DNA of 45,625 bases from positions 1-45,625 of the forward strand of contig JAICUQ010000008.1 in the NCBI GenBank assembly GCA_025935755.1, written 5' to 3'. The notes under the pieces are model-generated. The model was not told where the DNA came from. It searched no databases and worked only from the letters and a program-made list of their open reading frames with translations. This document shows positions 35,901 to 44,225 of this stretch, piece by piece; within the stretch, counting starts at the first letter, position 1, and the number at the start of each line of letters is the position of its first letter. This DNA is from Chthoniobacterales bacterium. Its GTDB lineage: Bacteria > Verrucomicrobiota > Verrucomicrobiia > Chthoniobacterales > UBA10450. The position numbers and the translations under genes were made by a program.

Positions 35901-36230
35901 CCTACTCCTTATCCTGGGTTACTGTTTTGCCAATTCTCTTAACATCGAAGCTGGGAGTAACTAACGGTTCGCAATGAGACGTGGCCCCGGTATCCTGCAC
36001 AGACGTATCGAAGATAGGCAAGTAAAAACGGTTCCTACTTGCATAGCGTGTGCGGTGATTCTGTGGTTATCGAAACGGAAACAACTGTCTCAATTTCTCA
36101 GGCATTTGCCGAGCTGAAGGCAATCTCGTCCTTTCCGCCCTTTTCTAGTGAGTCAGGAGTGATTGCTCGCTAAAACATTGGAAGACAACACGACAACATT
36201 TCGAATGATGGCGGAGAAGCTCCATTTGCC
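35901..36230. other. Intergenic region between divergent cupredoxin and SulP genes
   Basis: 330 nt without a gene. It holds the cupredoxin Shine-Dalgarno site (AAGGAG, minus strand, 35905-35910) and a perfect inverted repeat GCAAGTA/TACTTGC (36018-36024 and 36036-36042, 11-nt centre) that could be an operator for either gene. Near the right end a GGAG precedes the SulP start at a long distance. No promoter pair is clear. Confidence 0.4.
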
Positions 36231-37931
36231 ATGAGACACTGGACGCATTGGTTGCCGGGACTTCGGATCGTAAGCGATTACCGAGCAGCTTGGTTTCCGC
36301 GCGATGTGATGGCGGGTGTGGTGTTGGCTACGATGCTCGTGCCAGTCGGCATTGCTTACGCGCTCGCTTCAGGTGTTCCGGGAATTTACGGACTGTATGC
36401 GACGATTGTCCCTTTGCTCGCGTACGCGCTGTTTGGCCCCAGCCGTATCCTGGTGGTGGGACCAGATTCGTCGCTGGCCCCGGTGATTCTCGCCGTCGTG
36501 CTGCCTCTCTCCGGAGGTGACGGCATGCGTGCGGTAGCGCTCGCGAGCATGATGGCAGTGATCTCAGGTCTGGTATGCGTGCTGATCGGCGTGTTGCGCC
36601 TTGGATTCGTCACAGAGCTTCTGTCGAAACCCATCCGGTACGGCTACATGAATGGTATTGCGCTGACGGTGCTCATCAGTCAGGTACCAAAGCTCTTTGG
36701 GTTCTCGATTGACGAGGCCGGCCCGTTGCGAGATCTGGCACGCATCACCGAAGGCGTTTCCGGCGGAAAGGTAAACTGGACGTCGTTCGCAGTCGGCATC
36801 GGCACACTCGCCGCGATTCTTTTGCTCAAGCCGTACAGACGCGTCCCGGGGCTCCTGCTCGCCGTCGTCGCCGCCATGATCGTCGTTGGCGTAATGAGCC
36901 TTGACGTTACCGCTGGCGTGAAAGTTCTCGGTCCACTACCGCAAGGATTGCCAACATTTGCTTTGCCGATCATTCATTTTGCTCACTTGAAGGACGTCAT
37001 AATCGGTGGTTGTGCGGTCGCGATGGTGGCGTTCGCAGATACAAGCGTGTTGTCGCGCACCTACGCCGCCAGGATCGGCACGCCGGTGAATCCCAATCAG
37101 GAGATGATCGGGCTGGGCGCCGCCAATCTCACCGCCGGATTTTTCCAGGGGTTTCCGATCAGCAGCAGCTCGTCTCGCACGCCGATCGCCGAAGCCGCCG
37201 GGTCGAAGACACAGTTGACCGGAGTGGTGGGCGCCGTTGTGGTTGCACTGCTCCTGATGTTCGCACCGAACCTGCTGAAGAATCTGCCAGACAGCGCTCT
37301 GGCGGCAGTTGTTATCGCCGCGGCCATCGGTTTGTTCGAGGTCAGGGACCTGCGCCGGATCTTTCGCATTCAACAGTGGGAATTCTGGTTGTCGATTGTC
37401 TGTTTCGCAGGCGTTGCTGTGTTCGGCGTGATTCCCGGCATCGGGATCGCCATAGCCATTGCCGTGATCGAGTTCCTGTGGGACGGCTGGCGCCCGCATT
37501 TCGCAGTACTCGGCCGGGCTGACGGTGTTCGCGGTTACCACGATATCAAGCGCTATCCTGCTGCGCGTCGGATTCCGGGCCTGGTGTTATTTCGTTGGGA
37601 CGCCCCGCTCTTCTTCGCTAACGCCGAGCTTTTTCATCAGCGAATCCTCGATGCAATTAACGAATCGCCCACCCCGGTGCGGCGCATCATTGTCACCGCG
37701 GAACCAGTCACTAGCATCGATGTCACTTCGGCCGACATGCTCGCCGATCTCGAGCGCGCCTTAACCAACTCCGGGATCGAGTTGCGCTTCGCCGAAATGA
37801 AGGATCCGGTCAAGGACAAGCTGAAACGGTTTGGGTTATTCGATCGATTTGGTGCGGCACACTTTTACCCCACCATAGGCAGCGCGGTGGACGCGTATCT
37901 GGAAGAGCACCGTGTCGACTGGGCGCCTTAA
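36231..37931 (+). CDS. SulP-family anion transporter with STAS domain
   Basis: An inner-membrane transporter of 566 residues for sulfate, bicarbonate or another anion. The membrane part (about 1-420) has the family landmarks near residues 25-75: AGVVLATMLVPVGIAYALASGVPGIYGLYATIVPLLAYALFGPSR (several segments), then VGPDSSLAPV, and NLTAGFFQGFPISSSSSRTPI near 302-322, where SulP proteins have their conserved Ser-rich loop. The STAS domain (about 455-560) follows, with RWDAPLFFANAELF and EPVTSIDVTSADML. ATG 36231 fits. No carbonic anhydrase or sulfate-assimilation gene is adjacent, so the substrate is open. It is convergent with the TerC-like gene 72 nt away. Confidence 0.92.
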   Translation: MRHWTHWLPGLRIVSDYRAAWFPRDVMAGVVLATMLVPVGIAYALASGVPGIYGLYATIVPLLAYALFGPSRILVVGPDSSLAPVILAVVLPLSGGDGMRAVALASMMAVISGLVCVLIGVLRLGFVTELLSKPIRYGYMNGIALTVLISQVPKLFGFSIDEAGPLRDLARITEGVSGGKVNWTSFAVGIGTLAAILLLKPYRRVPGLLLAVVAAMIVVGVMSLDVTAGVKVLGPLPQGLPTFALPIIHFAHLKDVIIGGCAVAMVAFADTSVLSRTYAARIGTPVNPNQEMIGLGAANLTAGFFQGFPISSSSSRTPIAEAAGSKTQLTGVVGAVVVALLLMFAPNLLKNLPDSALAAVVIAAAIGLFEVRDLRRIFRIQQWEFWLSIVCFAGVAVFGVIPGIGIAIAIAVIEFLWDGWRPHFAVLGRADGVRGYHDIKRYPAARRIPGLVLFRWDAPLFFANAELFHQRILDAINESPTPVRRIIVTAEPVTSIDVTSADMLADLERALTNSGIELRFAEMKDPVKDKLKRFGLFDRFGAAHFYPTIGSAVDAYLEEHRVDWAP

Positions 37932-38003
37932 AGTTCCGGATACAGTCGATCAACCCGGCACGCTGATTACATCGAACCAGGTTTTGGCGTGCAGTTTGTG
38001 GAT

Positions 38004-38774
38004 TCAGTGTGGCGCTTTTACGCGACGGATCGCCTTCTGTAATCGCCGGCTTGGTGACACGCGCGGCACCGGCTTTCGCGCCCGGATCTTTAGATTGAGC
38101 ATTTCGACAAACAGCGAAAATGCCATCGCGAAATAGGTGTAGCCTCTGGGAATGTGAAAGCCGAGACCTTCGGCGATGAGGTTCACGCCGATGAGAAGAA
38201 GAAAACTGAGTGCGAGCATTTTGATCGTTGGATGACGCTCGACAAACCGGCTTACCGGCCCGGCGAAGATCATCATCACGAGCACCGCCAGGATCACAGC
38301 AATGACCATGATCGCCACTTGGTCGACCATCCCGACAGCAGTGATCACGGAATCAAGCGAAAACACGATGTCGAGAAGAATGATTTGCACCAGCACAGCG
38401 AAGAAAGACGCCACGGCGCGCACGTTTCGATGCGCATCCGTTCCTTCCATGTGGTCGTGAATTTCGTGCGTACTTTTCACCAGAAGAAACAACCCACCGC
38501 CAATCAGAATTATGGCGCGTCCGGTGACGTCAAACGGCCCAACGGCGAAGAGCGGGCGGGTAAGTCGCGTGATCCAGGTTATTGAAAGCAGCAGCAAAAT
38601 CCGCATGAGCATGGCCAGACTGAGCCCAATCGTGCGGGCTTTCTTTTGCTGATCCGCAGGAAGTTTCCCCGACAGGATCGAGATGAACACGATGTTGTCG
38701 ATGCCGAGGACCAGTTCGAGAACTGTTAATGTTAACAGCCCAATCCATGCATTCGGATCGGTGAGCCACCCCAT
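38004..38774 (-). CDS. TerC-family integral membrane protein
   Basis: A 256-residue protein with about seven membrane helices. It has the two acidic motifs of the family: ELVLGIDNIVFIS near residue 19-31 and DIVFSLDSVITAVGMVD near 133-149, which are thought to bind a metal ion in the membrane. TerC-type proteins are linked to tellurite resistance and, more recently, to manganese export and metal loading of secreted enzymes; which applies here is unknown. ATG 38774 gives MGWLTDPNAWIGLLTLTVLE, a standard start. The gene is divergent from the S41 protease gene with 202 nt between; I see no clear promoter pair there. Confidence 0.9.
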   Translation of the reverse strand: MGWLTDPNAWIGLLTLTVLELVLGIDNIVFISILSGKLPADQQKKARTIGLSLAMLMRILLLLSITWITRLTRPLFAVGPFDVTGRAIILIGGGLFLLVKSTHEIHDHMEGTDAHRNVRAVASFFAVLVQIILLDIVFSLDSVITAVGMVDQVAIMVIAVILAVLVMMIFAGPVSRFVERHPTIKMLALSFLLLIGVNLIAEGLGFHIPRGYTYFAMAFSLFVEMLNLKIRARKPVPRVSPSRRLQKAIRRVKAPH

Positions 38775-38976
38775 GAATAAACGCCGAGTCTACTCCGCCA
38801 GGCTTGGCGGTGCACGATCTTACGCCACGCTTAGACAAAAATTGCACCCGGCAACGTCTTTACGTTGCAACCATTTTGAATCCGATCACTGCGTTCGAAG
38901 CATCTTATCTCAAAGCAAATCGCTGTTGCATCCGATGGGTTCGACGCCAATTTGCTCACTCCGTTGTTTTTGTTCT

Positions 38977-41900
38977 ATGAATACGATTTGTCGTTTCTTG
39001 TCTCTTTCGATCACGATTGTCATCTGTTGGCTAACGACTGCTTCGGCGCAAACTCTGCCGAACACGACACGGCTGCTGCGATTTCCGACCACGAATGATC
39101 GCGACATCGTGTTCTGTTATGCCGGCCAGTTGTACACAGTCGGCAAAGACGGCGGCACCGCGCGTCGCCTGACCAGTGGTCCCGGTTATACCTCGTTTTC
39201 ACGGTTTTCGCCGGATGGCGCTCAAATTGCCTTCAGTTCTGAATACGACGGGAACAGAGAAGTTTACGTGATGCCAGCCGAAGGCGGAATCCCGAAACGT
39301 CTGACCACTTCGGCGACACTGGGCCGCGACGACGTTTCTGATCGCATGGGGCCTAACAACATCGTGATGGCGTGGGAAAACACCAAGCCGTTGATTGTTT
39401 TCCGCTCGCGCATGAGATCGTTTGATGATTTCGTCGGCTCGCTCTTCGCCGTATCCCTCGACGCAGAATTGCCGCAGCAATTGCCGGTGCCACGCGGCGG
39501 GTTCGTTTCGTTTTCGCCCGACGATTCCAAAATGGCGTTCAACCGCATCTTCCGGGAGTTCCGCACCTGGAAACATTATCGCGGCGGCATGGCGGATGAC
39601 ATTTGGCTTTACGATTTCAAAACCGGCGTAACGGAAAACCTAACGAACAATCCGGCGCAGGACGTCTTCCCAATGTGGGGACCGGACAACAAGGTTTATT
39701 TCATCTCCGATCGCGACAACCGGATGAATCTGTTCGTTGTCGATCTTGCAACCAGGGAGACCAGGCAGCTGACTCACTTCACGGATTTCGACATCAAATT
39801 TCCGTCGATCGGCAAACAATCGATCGTGTTCGAGCAGGCCGGTCATATCTGGCGCTATGATCTCGCTACCGGCCAGGCGACGCCGGTGCCCATCGATATC
39901 AAAGAAGACTTCGACAGCGGCCGCGGTGGCCTGGTCGACGCGGCTAAACATGTTGAATCTGTAAACCTCGCCCCCGACGGCGAGCGTACGATTATCGTTG
40001 CACGCGGCGATCTTTTTTCGGTGCCCGCGAAGAATGGAACACCTCGCAATCTGAGCAAAACATCAGGCGCACACGAACGCGATGCGATTTGGTCGCCGGA
40101 CGGGAAATGGATTGCATACAACTCCGACGCAACCGGCGAGAACGAACTTTATGTGCGGTCGCAGGATGGAAAAGGCGAGCCACAACAGATCACCAACGGC
40201 GGCGATACCTATTATTACGCGCCGAAATGGTCGCCCGATAGCAAGAAACTCTTATGGAGCGATCGCCTGCAGCGCTTGCGATTTGTCGATGTTGCCTCCA
40301 AGGCGGTCACTCAGGTCGACCAGGACAAATTTGGCGAGATCCAGGGTTACAACTGGTCGCCCGATAGCCAGTGGATCACGTGGGCGCGCCCCGAAGAAAA
40401 CGACATGCCGCGCGTCTATGTATACTCAGTGGCGAACAAACAGCGGACTGCTGTGACCGATAGCTGGTACGGCTCTGGCGAACCGGTATTTAGCGATGAC
40501 GGAAAATATCTGCTGCTCGCTTCCGCCCGCGATTTCAAACCAACTTTTGGCGATCAGGAATTCTCGAACGTGTATCGCGACATGCAGCGCGTTTACCTCG
40601 TTACGCTGGCAAAAGAAACCGCCAACCCACTCGCGCCAAAGAGCGATGAAGTAGGCAAAGCCGCGGAAAAGCGAGAAAAAGAAAAGGCAAAGCAAGCTGA
40701 AGAGAAGAAACCGGAAGCAAGCCCGGGCGAGAAAAAGCCGGAGGAAAAAGTCAAAAAACCCGTCGTCGTCAAAGTGGATACCGACGGAATCCAAAACCGG
40801 ATCGCTGGCCTGGAAATCACACCGGGAAACTACCGCAACATCCGGATGCTGGATGACGGTCGCATTTTTTACCTGCGCCGCACGGCCGGCGACGAGGTGG
40901 GCGAAGACGATGAAGAGGGCTTTCCGGACAGAGACAGGAAATCGCATCTGTGCGCTTACAATCTCGACGATCGCAAGGAGACCGTGCTCGGCGACGTCAA
41001 CAATTACCAGATCACGTTTGATGGGAAAAAGATGTTGGTAAAAATCAAGAAGGACTACGCCATCATCGACATCCCGAAGGACAAGATCGAAACCAAGGAT
41101 CACGAGCACAAGCTCCAGGGACTCGACATGCAACTGGATCGCCGTGCGGAGTGGCGCCAGATCTACTTCGAGTGCTGGCGTCAAATGCGCGACTTCTTCT
41201 TTTCGCCGACGATGAACGGCATCGATTGGAAGGCTATGCGCGACAAGTACGCGGCGCTGTTGCCGTACGTGAATCATCGCAACGATCTCACCTACTTGTT
41301 AGGGGAACTCATCGGGGAATTGAATATCGGCCATGCTTATGTCGGCGGAGGCGAACGCCCTGATACTCCCCGTATCAAGTTGGGTTTGCTGGGCGCGGAA
41401 CTTTCGCGCGACCCATCCACACGCGCATATAGGATCGACCGCATTTTACCCGGCGAAAACTGGGACAAGAAAACACGCTCACCCCTTACCGATATCGGGG
41501 TGAATGTGAAACCCGGCGATTACATCCTGGCCGTGAATAACACGCCAGTCTCCAGTTTGCCGAACATTTATGATGCGCTGATCGGCACCGCTGGCAAACA
41601 AGTGATTCTGCGCGTGAACTCGAAACCGACCGATGCCGGCGCGCGTGATGTCACGGTTGTTCCCACTGACGACGAGACTCCACTTTATTACATCGATTGG
41701 GTGCAAAAGAACATTGATTACGTGACGAAGAAAACAGGCGGCGAAGTTGGGTACCTGCACATCCCCGACATGGGGCAGCCCGGCCTGAACGAGTTCACGA
41801 AGCTTTACTTTCCGCAAATCCGGAAACACGCACTCATCGTGGATGTTCGCGGTAACGGCGGCGGCTTTGTATCGCCGCTTGTGATCGAACGGTTGCGGCG

Positions 41901-42360
41901 CGCCCTGGTGATGATTGGCATTGCGCGGAACAGCATGCCACAAACCGACCCGACACAAACGTTCACTGGTCCGATGGTGACGCTGGTAAATGAATTTTCC
42001 GCCTCCGATGGCGACATTTTTCCTTACCGTTTTAAAGCGCTTGGACTAGGCAAGCTTATCGGCAAACGCAGTTGGGGCGGTGTCACTGGCATTCGCGAAT
42101 CGCTGCCGCTCGTCGACGGCGGGCAATTCTTCAAACCTGAGTTCGCGCTTTATTCGAAAGACGGCAAACAATGGATCGTGGAAGGACACGGAGTGGATCC
42201 GGACATCGTTGTTGATAACGATCCGGGCAAAGAATTTAAGGGCGAAGATCAACAGCTGGATCGCGCCATACAGGAAATGCAGGACGCGTTGAAAACACAA
42301 CGGTTTGATATCCCATCGCCCCCGCCCTGGCCGAATCGAAATCCTGCAGGCCAAAACTGA
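38977..42360 (+). CDS. Exported tricorn-like S41 protease
   Basis: A protein of 1127 residues. The signal peptide (MNTICRFLSLSITIVICWLTTASA|Q) sends it to the periplasm or outside. Residues about 30-560 are WD40-like/TolB-type repeats (FSPDGAQIAFSS, WSPDGKWIAYNS, WSPDSKKLLWSD), forming the propellers of tricorn proteases. A Lys/Glu-rich link (about 553-592) follows. The C-terminal half has the tricorn C1 region, a PDZ domain (about 820-890) and the S41 core. H786 (NIGHAYVGGG) and S1010-D1011 (SASDGD) correspond to the tricorn catalytic residues. The protein most likely degrades peptides. ATG 38977 was chosen for its leader; upstream in-frame codons overlap the TerC gene. The gene seems monocistronic. 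Confidence 0.92.
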   Translation: MNTICRFLSLSITIVICWLTTASAQTLPNTTRLLRFPTTNDRDIVFCYAGQLYTVGKDGGTARRLTSGPGYTSFSRFSPDGAQIAFSSEYDGNREVYVMPAEGGIPKRLTTSATLGRDDVSDRMGPNNIVMAWENTKPLIVFRSRMRSFDDFVGSLFAVSLDAELPQQLPVPRGGFVSFSPDDSKMAFNRIFREFRTWKHYRGGMADDIWLYDFKTGVTENLTNNPAQDVFPMWGPDNKVYFISDRDNRMNLFVVDLATRETRQLTHFTDFDIKFPSIGKQSIVFEQAGHIWRYDLATGQATPVPIDIKEDFDSGRGGLVDAAKHVESVNLAPDGERTIIVARGDLFSVPAKNGTPRNLSKTSGAHERDAIWSPDGKWIAYNSDATGENELYVRSQDGKGEPQQITNGGDTYYYAPKWSPDSKKLLWSDRLQRLRFVDVASKAVTQVDQDKFGEIQGYNWSPDSQWITWARPEENDMPRVYVYSVANKQRTAVTDSWYGSGEPVFSDDGKYLLLASARDFKPTFGDQEFSNVYRDMQRVYLVTLAKETANPLAPKSDEVGKAAEKREKEKAKQAEEKKPEASPGEKKPEEKVKKPVVVKVDTDGIQNRIAGLEITPGNYRNIRMLDDGRIFYLRRTAGDEVGEDDEEGFPDRDRKSHLCAYNLDDRKETVLGDVNNYQITFDGKKMLVKIKKDYAIIDIPKDKIETKDHEHKLQGLDMQLDRRAEWRQIYFECWRQMRDFFFSPTMNGIDWKAMRDKYAALLPYVNHRNDLTYLLGELIGELNIGHAYVGGGERPDTPRIKLGLLGAELSRDPSTRAYRIDRILPGENWDKKTRSPLTDIGVNVKPGDYILAVNNTPVSSLPNIYDALIGTAGKQVILRVNSKPTDAGARDVTVVPTDDETPLYYIDWVQKNIDYVTKKTGGEVGYLHIPDMGQPGLNEFTKLYFPQIRKHALIVDVRGNGGGFVSPLVIERLRRALVMIGIARNSMPQTDPTQTFTGPMVTLVNEFSASDGDIFPYRFKALGLGKLIGKRSWGGVTGIRESLPLVDGGQFFKPEFALYSKDGKQWIVEGHGVDPDIVVDNDPGKEFKGEDQQLDRAIQEMQDALKTQRFDIPSPPPWPNRNPAGQN

Positions 42361-42527
42361 GGTTGGCTGGAGTTTTACAACCAGGCTGCGACAGAGTCGC
42401 TGCAAACCTGTTTGTTATTGCATTGATCGCCTTCAGCTGCGAGCAAGGGCAGTTGAACACGCTCATACCCAACTCGGGCCGCGAAACTTAAGAGAAAGAG
42501 ATCTCTGGTTTCGGCAGAGGTCATAAC

Positions 42528-42659
42528 ATGGAAAGGATCATTCGTATGAGTGAGCAACCTGTCGAGACGGTGTCAATACGAGCAGGAAAATTAACCCCGC
42601 CGGATGACATGCAGTCGTTTTTTTCCAAGGTCGTTTGTTGGTTTGATCAGCATGTTTAG
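42528..42659 (+). CDS. Possible tiny ORF (37-43 residues) before the phosphoribosyltransferase gene
   Basis: ATG 42528 gives 43 residues (MERIIRMSEQPVETVS ... SFFSKVVCWFDQHV); ATG 42546 gives 37. Both have a Shine-Dalgarno-like site (AGAGG 7 nt before the first, AAAGGA about 8 nt before the second). The TAG at 42657-42659 lies 4 nt before the next ATG. It could be a leader or coupling peptide, or no gene at all. I recognise no family. Bases 42361-42527 hold nothing else I can support. Confidence 0.3.
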   Translation: MERIIRMSEQPVETVSIRAGKLTPPDDMQSFFSKVVCWFDQHV

Positions 42660-42663
42660 CGGC

Positions 42664-43341
42664 ATGGAGCGCGCATTTTCAAACCGGGCCGACGCGGGAC
42701 GGCAACTCGCAGACAAGCTCGAAAAGTACGCGGGGCTGGATGACGTGATTGTGCTGGGTCTGCCGCGCGGAGGTGTTCCCGTTGCATATGAAGTAGCGAA
42801 GCGTCTGGGCGCTCCGCTTGATGTCTTCATCGTTCGTAAACTTGGTGTTCCGGGTTTTGAAGAATTGGCTGCCGGCGCGATCGCCTCGGGCGGAGTGCGC
42901 GTCTTGAACGAAGATGTTGTTCGCGCGATACCGTACGCGACGGCTGCGATCGAAGCGGTCACCGCCAGGGAAACAGACGAACTTCAAAGGCGCGAACATA
43001 TTTATCGCGAAGGACGCCCTGCGCCGGAGCTGCGCGACAAGATTGTGATCTTGGTTGACGACGGATTGGCTACTGGCGCAACCATGCGCGCAGCGGTAAA
43101 GGCATTGCGACAACGCGGCGCCGCCAAAATCGTCGTGGCTGTGCCGGTCGGGCCACCAGATACTTGCGAGGAAATTGCCAAAGAAGCAGATGAAACAGTC
43201 TGCCTGAGCACGCCTCCATTCTTTCAAGCCGTCGGTCAGTATTACGAAGATTTTTCACAGACCAGCGACGACGACGTTCGCGAACTACTGACCCAGGCTG
43301 CAAACGATGCGGCTGTTGGAGATGAACAAGAACAACAATAG
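42664..43341 (+). CDS. Phosphoribosyltransferase-domain protein
   Basis: A 225-residue cytosolic protein of the type I PRTase fold. The PRPP-binding motif is VILVDDGLATGATM near residues 122-135, and an early VIVLGLPRGGVPVAYEVAKRL holds the second conserved loop. Proteins of this group (start FxxRxDAGRxLAxxL) are often found next to, or fused with, a dienelactone-hydrolase-like protein, as here. Their substrate is unknown; a role in nucleotide salvage is only assumed from the fold. ATG 42664 matches the usual N-terminus; ATG 42652 would add four residues and overlap the tiny ORF. The tail is acidic and Gln-rich (GDEQEQQ). Confidence 0.85.
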   Translation: MERAFSNRADAGRQLADKLEKYAGLDDVIVLGLPRGGVPVAYEVAKRLGAPLDVFIVRKLGVPGFEELAAGAIASGGVRVLNEDVVRAIPYATAAIEAVTARETDELQRREHIYREGRPAPELRDKIVILVDDGLATGATMRAAVKALRQRGAAKIVVAVPVGPPDTCEEIAKEADETVCLSTPPFFQAVGQYYEDFSQTSDDDVRELLTQAANDAAVGDEQEQQ

Positions 43342-43348
43342 CGAGCGC

Positions 43349-43445
43349 TGTCATTCTAAGCGGAGCGAAGAAGCTCATGCTGTCTTTCCGGCACGTTTGG
43401 TCAGCAACAGAAGGGGGAGATGTTTCGCTCGGCTCAACAGGACAG
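43349..43445. repeat. Inverted TGTCATTC/GAGCG element between PRTase and hydrolase genes
   Basis: The left arm TGTCATTCTAAGCGGAGCGA (from 43349) and the right arm TTTCGCTCGGCTCAACAGGACA (43422-43443, with mismatches) are inverted copies. It is the same family as 2549-2673. The right arm contains an ATG at 43420 that is in frame with the hydrolase, but this is probably not the true start. Confidence 0.6.
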
Positions 43446-43458
43446 AAAGCGGAATCCG

Positions 43459-44106
43459 ATGGTGACTGAAGTACGGGTTCATACCGGGCGTGCAGTGGTA
43501 CCGGGTAATCTAACGATACCAGAAAGGGCAGTCGCGCTTGTGCTGTTTGCACACGGCAGCGGGAGCAGCAGGCACAGTCCACGCAATCAGTTTGTTGCCC
43601 GCACACTGAATCAGGCCGGTCTCGCAACGTTGCTGTTTGACCTGCTAACGCCTGAAGAGGAAGCGATTGACCTCCATACTCGTGAACACCGATTCAATAT
43701 CAGTTTGCTAGCCGAGCGTTTGAAATACGCTACGAAGTGGGCTGCGCAACAAGAGCAAACGCGCAATCTGCGTCTTGGATATTTTGGCTCGAGCACAGGT
43801 GGCGCTGCGGCGCTGGTCGCAGCAGCAGAACTCTCACAACTAATCGGTGCAGTCGTTTCGCGTGGCGGACGTCCCGATCTCGCTGGCGATTTCTTATCGA
43901 AGGTTCAATCGCCGACTTTGCTCATCGTGGGCGGTAATGATCACGTGGTGATCGAGCTAAACGAAATGGCGCGCCATCAAATGCATTGTGAAGTGAAGCT
44001 GGAGATCGTCCCAGGCGCGACACACTTGTTCGAAGAACCTGGAGCATTGGAAAAGGTGGCCAAGCTCGCAAGCGATTGGTTTACGCTTTATCTCACTCGG
44101 GAGTGA
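43459..44106 (+). CDS. Dienelactone-hydrolase-like alpha/beta hydrolase
   Basis: A 215-residue cytosolic hydrolase. The nucleophile is S112 in GYFGSSTGGAAAL, the acid is the Asp of VGGNDHVV and the base is the His of PGATHLFEE; HGSGSSRHSPRN near residue 31 forms the oxyanion-hole loop. This looks like the AB-hydrolase group that is often joined to a phosphoribosyltransferase, matching the gene upstream. The substrate is unknown; true dienelactone hydrolases use Cys, so the family name is only structural. ATG 43459 (MVTEVRVHTG) was chosen because the alternative ATG 43420 lies in the repeat arm. The TGA stop is the first three bases of the repeat that follows. Confidence 0.85.
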   Translation: MVTEVRVHTGRAVVPGNLTIPERAVALVLFAHGSGSSRHSPRNQFVARTLNQAGLATLLFDLLTPEEEAIDLHTREHRFNISLLAERLKYATKWAAQQEQTRNLRLGYFGSSTGGAAALVAAAELSQLIGAVVSRGGRPDLAGDFLSKVQSPTLLIVGGNDHVVIELNEMARHQMHCEVKLEIVPGATHLFEEPGALEKVAKLASDWFTLYLTRE

Positions 44107-44225
44107 CAAATGACGAATGTGTAATGACGAAGGAATCACGAAATCCGAATGAACTGTAGGGCGTCTGTGTCGGACGCCATGGCGTTTGACAGAAACGCGC
44201 TACAACTATTGGCCATTCGTCATTC
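44104..44225. repeat. TGACGAA heptamers flanking a TGTAGGGC cruciform, between convergent genes
   Basis: The left flank in sevens is TGACAAA, TGACGAA, TGTGTAA, TGACGAA (44104-44131), beginning with the hydrolase stop codon. The right flank is the inverse, CATTCGTCATTCC (44214-44226), and on the minus strand its TGACGAA starts with the stop codon of the ComA-like gene. Between them lies the TGTAGGGC element (44155-44204). Confidence 0.75.
44155..44204. repeat. TGTAGGGC element, second copy, with two inner hairpins
   Basis: TGTAGGGCG (44155-44163) pairs with CGCGCTACA (44196-44204) with one mismatch. Inside are two more stems: GGCGTC/GACGCC and GCGTTT/AAACGC. The result could be a cloverleaf-like fold in RNA or a cruciform in DNA. 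It matches the element at 6758-6802 at both ends and in the GTTT-ACAGAA core. Confidence 0.7.

Noticed and set aside
40426-41277. 283-codon minus-strand frame within the S41 protease gene
   Set aside because: Antisense shadow; it is rich in Phe/Leu/Arg from reversed Lys/Glu codons and has no recognisable motif.
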